A DNA stretch of 64,000 bases, taken from the NCBI GenBank assembly GCA_016584305.1, contig JACEEZ010021744.1:240828-304827 (forward strand). The letters run 5' to 3'. This stretch comes from Chionoecetes opilio (Eukaryota; Arthropoda; Malacostraca; Decapoda; Majidae). The notes below the pieces were generated by a model. That model saw only the letters and a program-made list of their open reading frames with translations, had not been told where the DNA came from and made no database searches. The position numbers and the translations under genes are program-made. Positions within the stretch are counted from its first letter, which is position 1. Every line of letters begins with the position of its first letter. Of the stretch, positions 56,530 to 64,000 are shown one piece after another.

Positions 56530-58095
56530 TATACAGGAATTTTAAACGATTTAAGGGAATGAAAACGAAAACCGAAACGAACAAAATTATGCTCTGAACA
56601 AAAACAGAAACGGAAACGTTATCATATTTATTGTTCCGGAGCAAAAACGCTATTCTAAAATCCCTGTAACCGGTTAATAACGTTATCTTTTCGTTCCATG
56701 CCATTTAGTCAATAATCCATTTTCACTTCCAGTAGCCAAATGATATAAGTAAATACATCTTTTATCTGCAAGCATTCTTCAATTCAAGGAGGATTTATCA
56801 TTCATAAATTAAGTCTACTGTATTTGTTCCCTTGGCAATTCCAATGATCTGAAACTCGAGAAATGCCAGTGGTCGCTGGCAGTTTTAACTCAAAGGTTGG
56901 TCTACTGTGTTTTGGCTCCGCGACTAATATTTTTCATAAATTAATTTCGCGATAAACATTGATGCACCGCATCTGAATACCAAAAAATATAGTTTTTCTG
57001 TTGTTCTACTTATTATATGGATGACATGCATTATGATGGAACGTTCTATAATAGCAATTTAATGCAAATTACTCGCCTCGAGTAACAAAGCTTAATATAT
57101 TTTTTACTTGTATATGCTTGTATATGTTTTACTTGTGCATGTAAAATTTGGGCGATGTTCACACTGTTTTCTAAGACAGTACTGCTGCGTCTGGCAAACG
57201 CTTGTCAAAATACAATAAGCAATGCCTTGGAAAAACGAAGAATAAAGAATGCCGAAATCGGCTTGTTGCTGCGACAATGTAGGTTATAATTGTGGAGGCG
57301 ACACGCCGCGGCGGGGAGTGGTGGGGGGGGAGATTGTGGCGGGGAGATTGAATCAAAACATTACGACTTCACGCGTCGACTCATTGCACTTCCAGGCTTT
57401 CTATCTGATTGATACACACCAATTAATAACAGGAAAATATGATTAGCTAGGTATAGCTAACTTCTAAACATTCGTTATTGACTATATAATATCATAGAGT
57501 AACATTTACCTCGCCTCCTCAACTATAACCTACTTGGTTATTTGGTTAAATACATGTTTTACAGAATCAGGCTTCTATACAATATACATATAGAAGAAAC
57601 TCGTTCTTAAAATTATACTTCTGTGTTTTAAGTGCAGTGGAATAAGCCCATATTTTGTTTTCCAGTAGACCAACTTATTATCAAAAAAGTGAGTTAAAAC
57701 TGCCAGCGACCCCTGGCCTTTTGGGTTCCAGTTCTCTCGAATTGACGATGTGGTTTTGTTTCAAATAGTATCATATCCACCACTTTTCATTTAATTTGTA
57801 AAGATTAACTATTTACCCTTATTTTATTACACCTTCCATTCGTGCAATCATCAAGCTATGATACTGCAGTTGGGTTTAAGAATATGCTTAGATTAATATC
57901 CAGTATTAAAAAATGGATTATCGTGAGTATGTGCTTAAACTTTTAACTGTGTTCATAGCCTAATGCTTGGTGTGCTAAATTTTGGTGTGAGTGTCCTTAG
58001 TTCGAGTCCTTGGAGTAATCATTGATTTCATTGATTATATTTATTTAATTAGTGGGTTGGTGATATTAGAAATTTATATATCTTTTGCCATATAT
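56530..58095. other. AT-rich stretch with an 80-bp inverted pair
   Basis: CGCTGGCAGTTTTAACTCA near 56878-56896 is inverted near 57693-57710 and the match extends (GTTGGTCTACTG), so 56850-57750 is an inverted-repeat element of about 0.9 kb without a recognised gene. 56560-56700 (AACGAAAA-GATAACGTTA, inverted) looks like the end of another decayed element. Short open frames at 57171-57446 are not recognised. Confidence 0.55.
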
Positions 58096-58099
58096 AATA

Positions 58100-59090
58100 C
58101 ACACAACCCTCGTTTTCCCGGACTAATAGGGGGGAGCACTGGTCCGGGAATCGCAACAGTCCGAGGCCATTACCCACCCCCGGGCGTTTATCCTACTCTA
58201 GTATTTACTGTCCGGCAACCGCCAATATCAACTATCCCGCCGCGGACTTTTACGTCACTTTGTTGTTGTTTTTAGGGGTGCGGGGATCCCTTGGGGAACA
58301 CTATGAGCCCTGGTGATGTCCTATGATGCTATCACTGGCGCTGTAGTTGACCTATCTTCCTCAGGAAGGCACAGGTGAGGCGGATGACAGCGTGTTGCCG
58401 GGAGGGGTGGACGCCAGTCGCCGCCAGCAAGGTGGGCAGGTCACAGGTGGCGACGTTCAGGGTGAGGAGTTGAGAGCGTAGCACTACACGGTGGGAGTGG
58501 AAGCGCGGACACTGCAGCAGAAAGTGTTCAATAGTCTCAGAGACGTTCCTGCACCAGGGGCAGTGGGAGTCAGGGGACTGACGGAGGCGGTGCAGGTGAA
58601 CCGTGAGTGTCGTGTGCCTAAATGTAAACAATACGACCGCTGAGCATGTTGCCACCTGGCGGGAGGCCAGCCGCCGCCAGCAGGGTGGACAGATCAAAGG
58701 TGGCGACGTTCAGGGTGAGGAGTTGAGAGCGTAGCACTACACGGTGGGAGTGGAAGCGCGGACACTGCAGCAGAAAGTGTTCAATAGTCTCAGAGACGTT
58801 CCTGCACCAGGGGCAGTGGGGGTCAAGGGACTGACGGAGGCGGTTCAGGTGAACCGTGAGTGTCTTGTGCCCAAATGTAACAATACGACCGCTGAGCATG
58901 CTGCCACCTGGCGGGAGGCGCGGACACTGACCAGGGGTGACAGGAGATGCTCGGACCGCCGGATAACTTTGTCTATTTACGGACTGGACCAGGCATTTGT
59001 CCGAGACTCTGACATATCCCCGGACCTAGGATTTTGACGGGCAAATCCGATATCCGGGAGATGGAGGTCCGGGAAAACAAGGGTTGTGTG
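58100..59090 (-). mobile_element. TA-flanked TIR element carrying tandem LINE C-terminal fragments
   Basis: Ends CACACAACCCTCGTTTTCCC (58100) and the inverse to 59090, TA both sides. Sister of 22655-23354. Inside, minus strand, two tandem copies of the RNase H LINE C-terminus (58332-58620 and 58680-58880). Each reads TLTVHL-RLRQS, HCPWCRNVSETIEHFLLQCPRF and LRSQLLTLNVAT; the first runs on to AVIRLTCAFLRK and the LINE 3' tail at 58265-58340. The copies are joined by AAATGTAAACAATACGACCG. Confidence 0.85.
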
Positions 59091-59532
59091 TATTAGTAAA
59101 TAATTTAGTGATTCATGTCTTTACTTTACGGCAAATGAGATTGCATACTCCTACACTACGCTTCCTGTATTGTATATGTAAATGTGTTGCCTTATTTAAG
59201 TCGTATGATAATATAGTTCTTACGACATCTAAGGGTTTGATTTTGTTGGATACTGTGCACCATGAAATGTATGGCTTTAATACTATCTATAAGAATGTAG
59301 TCATGTATAGGCATTATTATTTATTAGGGCTAATAGCGTATTCAATATATGGTTTGAGAATACTTTCTGACCGGTTCAGGAGTATTATGTTTGGAGGAGG
59401 AACAGAATAATACTGTTTATAATACTGTTTAAACGTTAATAATACTTTTCTGATCGGAACGAACCGTTTGAAAAATAATTTCGTTTTAAGCCCGGAATAA
59501 AAATATTAATTATGTATTTATTATTTAATTTA
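59091..59532. other. AT-rich spacer
   Basis: A 108-codon open frame at 59084-59410 has no recognisable domain and ordinary AT-rich composition. TAATACTGTTTATAATACTG direct repeats at 59408-59440. Confidence 0.4.
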
Positions 59533-61432
59533 CTATATTTTACGGCTTATACGACGCACTTTTGCCCCTAAAAAATACCCTGAAAAACACTCATGCGTCT
59601 TCCAAGACGAATGTTGTAGGAGGTTAGCTTGGGTAGCTATTCGATTCAGCCTCTTATATGATGTAACCTTAGTACACTAGGGTCCCGCATAAAGCTTGTT
59701 CGCATAAAGCGTTTCCCCTATAAAGCGAACGACCTAAAATATTTTTATTTTTATTTTTTTAAATAAATAAAATTCCAACATTTTTGTTAGGAACGAATTT
59801 GATCATATAGAACGATTCCGCCATCAAAGTAAGGCAAATCCGAGGAGTTCTCATATAGAGCGCCGAAATATCGTACAAAACGAAGGTTGTGTGTCCCTGG
59901 CATGGGGGAGGAGGGGCACAGCAGCGGCGTGTCGCCACGGAGGTGGGGTGAGGGTGGCATGAGGTGGGGAACGGCGGTAGCAACCACGCAGTTCTCGTCC
60001 ATTATCACCAAAAAAAACATTCATGTGAAGGATATATGTTGTGATCCATTCACAATATCATCAGTTATCGTAATTTATTGATGGCTTTCATTCGAGGGTA
60101 CACTTTCGTTCCTGTTGTTGTTGTTTTAGGGCTGTGAGGATCCCTTGGGGAACACTATGAGCTCTGGTGATGTCCTATGATGCTATCACAGGCGCGATAG
60201 TTGACCTGTCTTCCTCAGGAAGGCACAGGTGGGGCGGATTGCAGCGTGTTGCCGTGAGGGGCGGACGCCAGCCCCCGCCAGCATGGTGGGCAGGTCAAAC
60301 AAAGGTGGTGATGTTCAGGGCGAGGAGTTGAGAGCGTAACACTACACGGTGTGAGTGGAAGCGCGGAGACTGCAGCAGAAAGTGTTCAATAGTCTCAGTG
60401 ACGTTCCTGCACCAGGGGCAACTTTCGTTGTTGTGGGTTTGTTTACAGGTTATCAGCTGTGATCGGGCGATCCCCGACCGATGTGACGATGAGTGACCTA
60501 CAAGATGCCTCGGAACCCCCGCCCCCAAGTAGATAATCCCTATTAGATTTAAGGTAAGCAACAATATGCCTATTTCATCATTTATATGTATAACTTATCA
60601 TTTATATATGTTTTGATATGCATGGGTGTGAATGAGTATAAATGTACTGGTATGCACGGGAGGACCGATCAACCAATATCTATTTTTCCCATAGGTTATG
60701 TGTTTCACATAAAGCGAATTCACATAAAACTACCTCGTTTATCGACCAATTTCTCGTTTTATGTGGGACCCTAGTGTACTTATCCGCTACAAGTATTTCA
60801 AATACCATGACATTCAAATCAACTAATTCGTCTTCACGCTGTGATGTTTACTGCGGTACTGGCGTGAGCCATTCCACCTCGGCAGATTGGCGTCAACAGC
60901 CATTCCGTGTATAAGGAACTTTGTTTGTTACATTTGATGAAAGTTTATATACTTATGTACTACATGCAGCCATCACAAATACTACATGCATACAGGAAAA
61001 TTCAAACAATACGTGGTGAAGCACAGGAGGCAGGCAACGAAGTTAGGCATGGGAGGACGTGAGAGGTGTTTACACTCAGGACAAAAAAGCCAAACTCAGC
61101 TGATCGGCAGGCCAGGGAGGCACGCAGCTGCACGCAGCTGCACACCGCCGCGGTCGGGTTTGTTTTCACTCCCGCCGTCCGACCTGCGTGTACATGTTCA
61201 GCCACTCAACATGACGATTTACTTATGCTATCGCATACAAGCTAGACAATAAAAATGGCTGATGAGCAGTGCTGAATGAAGATTATGAATAGTGAGTGTG
61301 TTCTTGTGTGAAAATGACTGTATATCGGACAACAGTTTTGGTGGCCTGTTGTTGTTGTTTTTCTTAGAAATTTCTTTCCAAAATCAGGGTGCGTCTTCCA
61401 AGATGCAGCGTCTTATAAGCCGTATAATACGG
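59533..61432. mobile_element. TA-flanked TIR element (CGGCTTATA-GACGC family), outer
   Basis: Ends CTATATTTTACGGCTTATAC and the inverse of CCGTATTATACGGCTTATAA, TA on both sides. A lone left end of the family lies at 41755. It contains the nested element 59675-60776. The part 60777-61400 has no recognised gene; CACGCAGCTG is repeated at 61121-61140. Confidence 0.75.
59675..60776. mobile_element. Nested TA-flanked TIR element (CACTAGGGTCCCGCATAAAG family)
   Basis: Ends CACTAGGGTCCCGCATAAAG (59675) and the inverse of CACTAGGGTCCCACATAAAA (to 60776), TA on both sides. CATAAAGCG words are repeated near both ends. The interior holds an RNase H LINE 3' fragment on the minus strand (60110-60420) with its (CAA)n tail at 60113-60124. 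The phrase GCAGTTCTCGTCCATTAT at 59988 resembles the ends of the 27600-28665 family. Confidence 0.75.
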
Positions 61433-61439
61433 TATTTAT

Positions 61440-61960
61440 TTATTATTATTTTGTTTTTTGAAAAGTGTAAATGTGCTAGGAGTGTATTTGTGCAGTGAGG
61501 GGCTGGAGGTGTGTGTGCGTTGTGATGAGTTTGCCCTGACAGTGAACCTACAAGCTGAGGTTGTAGCTCAGGTTGTAGTGTTACTCAGGCTGTGTATGTG
61601 AAGTGTGTTGATCCCACCACACCCTCAGCAGGGCTGCCTCACCCACCCACGCATCTCCCTGCCTCCCTCTCTGCCTGCCTCCTATGTGAGATATCACAAT
61701 AGAGGAAACTATTGGGAACTATGGAGAACAACCAGCCAGACAAGTAGTTACTGCACACAGTCACAAGGCTGTTTGTCCTCAACCCTTCAGTGTGCTCTGC
61801 AGGCACTGCCAGGCACTGGATCCTTGGGGGGGGGGGGGGGGGGGGGGGGCAGCCATACATGGCCATGGCCCTTTGGTGTGTTTGAGGCGGGGGGGGGGGG
61901 GGGACTAGCTGCAAGACGGTAGGACCGCCCATTCGATCCCCCAGCCGATAGGAACCACGG
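61440..61960 (+). repeat. Direct repeat, copy 2 of 24722-25105, with G tracts
   Basis: 61440-61830 matches 24722-25105 closely. Two G runs follow (61826-61849 and 61888-61903). The glycine- or proline-rich open frames across them are artefacts. Confidence 0.85.
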
Positions 61961-62096
61961 ATGGGATGGGGCCAGTCTGGAATCTGGAACAGGGGTGCGG
62001 CCGTAAGTATTCTTTATGCTGAACATCAGGTTTTCACTAATATAACCAATGGTTTTGATATACTCATGTCCATATCATGAACATTGGTTTGAAGTA

Positions 62097-62904
62097 CAGT
62101 CAAACCTCGATATAACGGACTAAAGGGGGGGGGGGGAGGAGTGGTCCGTTAAAGCCGATTGTCCGTTATAGCGAGGGTATTTTCCCAAGGGTGGAAAAAT
62201 ATATGAAAAAAACGAAAAAATTGTGAAATAAATGAGAAATAATCACAAACACAACCAGACTGTGTAGCTATATTGGGAGGTAAACAGTGACTGGCACTAC
62301 ATGCTGAATTTGGTCCGCTCCTACACGTGAAATAAATGAGAAATAATCACAAACACAACCAGACCGTGTAGCTAGTCAAGCTCAAGCTCTAGTGAAAGGT
62401 AAAAAAATTACTACGAGCCAGATTCAGCCCTGGCTTCCAAAGGTATTGCTTATTATCATGACTAATGCTCATTATTATCTATATTATATGGTTGTGAAGT
62501 GCAGTTCTATACACTTGTCACTATTTAGGTCAGTGTAGCACTGCGTGTCACCTTAGATAAGGGTGATTTAGGGTGTCGTGGTGACAGAGAAACGTAGCAG
62601 TGGCCACGCCATAACACTAATTGTCACTATTTTAAACAATACACACCTTCTACCACTAAATCACTAGCAACACAGGCTCCTTCCTTATAATATTATATCC
62701 TAATATGTGATACATCAAAACTCCTTAAAACCTAAGCATTCCAAAGTAAAATGAGAAAATAATACAATTATGTTGAGTTGACAATTCGAGCGGCGATAAG
62801 CGGTCTAATATGAAGAAAAAAGAAAAGAAAAAAAAATCACGCAAATGGAGTCCGTTACATCCGAAGTCCGTTACATCGAGGTCCGTTATATCGAAGTTTG
62901 ACTG
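62097..62904. mobile_element. TA-flanked Tigger-like MITE, same family as E5
   Basis: Ends CAGTCAAACCTCGATATAAC and the inverse of CAGTCAAACTTCGATATAAC, TA both sides. The interior matches E5 in inverted orientation (module A at 62440-62760). An approximately 50-bp piece (GAGAAATAATCACAAACACA) is duplicated at 62230 and 62340. Confidence 0.85.
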
Positions 62905-63299
62905 TAATAGTATTTGAAAGTACAGTAAACCCTCTTGTATTCGAACCCTCATTATTCGGACTTCGACATTATTCGGACCTTTTTTTTTTTTGGACAATAC
63001 GGCAGGACGGCAAGAATTTATGTGAAAGCCCTGAATATCATATTGCATTTCATAATTGCATTATTAAATTATTGCATCCCTAAATGTTATTTACGTCAAA
63101 AAAATTTAATTATTATCTACAGATTTTTTTTATTATTTTTCTTCTCATATGTACCCTACGGCCTACAGTATACAGATTTCTGAAGATTTTTTGCCTGAGC
63201 TTCTCAGATTTATGTAAATTTTGTCTAGCAACACTGCTTTTTAGTCTCGCCCCTGTTTTCTTATGATAAACACCTCATTACCCGATCTGTGTTCGGACA

Positions 63300-63733
63300 A
63301 TGGCGCACTTTTGTGGTCCAGAGTTTGTGGCTTTTGGGGCTGTTTCTGGCCTCCTGGAGGTGCTGTTATTCCTGGCTGCATTCCTGATGGCTCCCTCACC
63401 TGTAAAGCGATCGAAGAAGGGATTGTCTCTGGAGGTGAAGCGGGAAATTCTTCAAAGGATTGACGAAGGTTGGTCTAGTTCTAGGATCATGGCACAGTAT
63501 GATCTTGCTAAGTCTACCCTTTCTGATATTAGGAGATCTAAAGATAAGCTCTTTGATTATTCTGCTGAGTTTTCTTTTGTTTCTAAGACCGGAAGAAAGG
63601 GCGTAAGGAAGGTTATGGCTATGCCATTGTCAGTGGAATTAGATCAATGTACTAAGCAGTGGTTCTTGCAACATCGTGCTAGGGGTGTGATGGTTCGTTG
63701 TTCGGAGATGAGGATGGCTGATGAAATTATTAT
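63300..63733 (+). pseudogene. Tigger/jerky-like transposase, N-terminal part, cut by a SINE
   Basis: After a hydrophobic lead (FGAVSGLLEVLLFLAAFLMA) that may be upstream sequence read through, SPVKRSKKGLSLEVKREILQ starts a CENP-B-type helix-turn-helix (IDEGWSSSRIMAQYDLAKSTLSDIRRSKDKL). Then SVELDQCTKQWFLQHRARGVMV is the second DNA-binding segment. The likely start is MAPSPVKRSKKG near 63387. The frame stays open until a SINE inserted at 63734 removes the rest, so the DDE domain would lie beyond the SINE and outside the window. Lies inside the TIR element starting at 62923. Confidence 0.8.
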
Positions 63734-64000
63734 TTTTTTTTTTTTTTCATCTATGCCTATAGCGCCTGTAGGCAGTGGTGACCCAGGGCTCGGATGGTAG
63801 ACTCTGGAGGTTCACTTGAGGGCTGTGATGGCTTGCCCTCGCCCGTGGTGGCGCTGGCAGGGTTTTTATAGTGACGCCTCTGATTAGAGGCTCATGCTGC
63901 CCCCCTGTGTCCTCCGATGCACTCGCAATCGAAGGTAGAGTTAATGGGCAGGGCATGTGGGTGTTCTTAGGCCACTCGACGGTGCAGAAAGATTTTGGTT
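63734..64000 (-). mobile_element. tRNA-derived SINE, minus strand, runs off the window
   Basis: Poly(T) at 63734-63747, then the inverted SINE body (GCCTATAGCGCCTGTAGGC, CATGCTGCC, GGCCACTCGACGGTGCAG). It matches 622-866 closely. The tRNA-like head is beyond the window end. Confidence 0.85.

Larger units (their letters stand above)
62923..64000 (+). mobile_element. Tigger-like element of the E4 family, right end beyond the window
   Basis: Left end CAGTAAACCCTCTTGTATTC at 62923, preceded by TA, followed by CATTATTCGGACTTCGAC exactly as in E4. Only 18 bp separate it from the previous element. It carries transposase coding sequence (next entry), so this could be a more complete member of the family of which E4 is a nonautonomous version. 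Confidence 0.75.

Noticed and set aside
61605..62026. Glycine- or proline-rich proteins
   Set aside because: Created by poly(G) tracts at 61826-61849 and 61888-61903 within a non-coding repeat.

Overview
This is eukaryotic, repeat-dominated genomic DNA, most likely from a decapod crustacean (a crab is my best guess). The evidence is long (TA)n, (GA)n and (CA)n microsatellites, scattered short CCTAA-type runs, many pogo/Tigger-like and Tc1-like transposons, and LINE peptides of the kind I recall as abundant in decapod predicted proteomes. No bacterial features, operons, rRNA genes or CRISPR arrays are present. Almost everything recognisable is a transposable element or a relic of one. The only long, intact, host-like reading frame is a 14-finger C2H2 zinc-finger gene at 25.9-27.2 kb.

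Layout. 0-5 kb: a 441-bp repeat present twice, a broken hAT (ZBED5-like) transposase, a jockey-group LINE fragment, and the 3' part of a gene with a CXC-type cysteine motif. 5.5-7.3 kb: a 1.12-kb near-perfect palindrome centred on (TA)n, then (GA)n. 7.5-10.2 kb: a 5'-truncated CR1-type LINE with an open reverse-transcriptase frame (minus), fused to a broken RNase H-bearing LINE (plus). 10.5-19 kb: inverted-repeat elements; a CACTA-like element (TAA target duplication) carrying an uncharacterised arthropod protein; a Tigger element with a SINE inside it and a small hAT-type element inside the SINE; and a pogo element whose protein keeps its DNA-binding half but lacks the DDE half. 20-25 kb: a composite hAT element with an 8-bp target duplication, a 134-bp tandem repeat that supplies its empty site, a dimeric tRNA-like SINE, and a hAT C-terminal relic. 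25.9-29.4 kb: the zinc-finger gene, then a PIF/Harbinger-like element (TTA duplication) with another inverted-repeat element inside. 31.3-32.4 kb: a broken Tc1 transposase with an in-frame 47-residue duplication.

32.7-49.3 kb is the most unusual part: eight terminal-inverted-repeat (TIR) elements (two TIR families are each represented twice), most separated by nothing but (TA)n microsatellite and nearly all flanked by TA. Elements with unrelated TIRs share internal modules, and many carry the 3' end of the same RNase H LINE. A hammerhead-ribozyme-like core sits between two of them. 49.6-53.6 kb: a near full-length but badly eroded CR1 LINE whose differences look like homopolymer errors. 53.6-55.7 kb: a Tc1-like DD35E element inside an outer long-TIR element. 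55.9-64 kb: SINEs, more TA-flanked TIR elements (two nested in each other), and a Tigger-like transposase fragment cut off by a SINE at the window end.

There is no pathway to reconstruct. The biology visible is competition and nesting among LINEs (supplying RT, and probably mobilising the SINEs) and TA-targeting DNA transposons, with internal modules exchanged between families. All family assignments come from reading motifs by eye; no alignment or database search was run.
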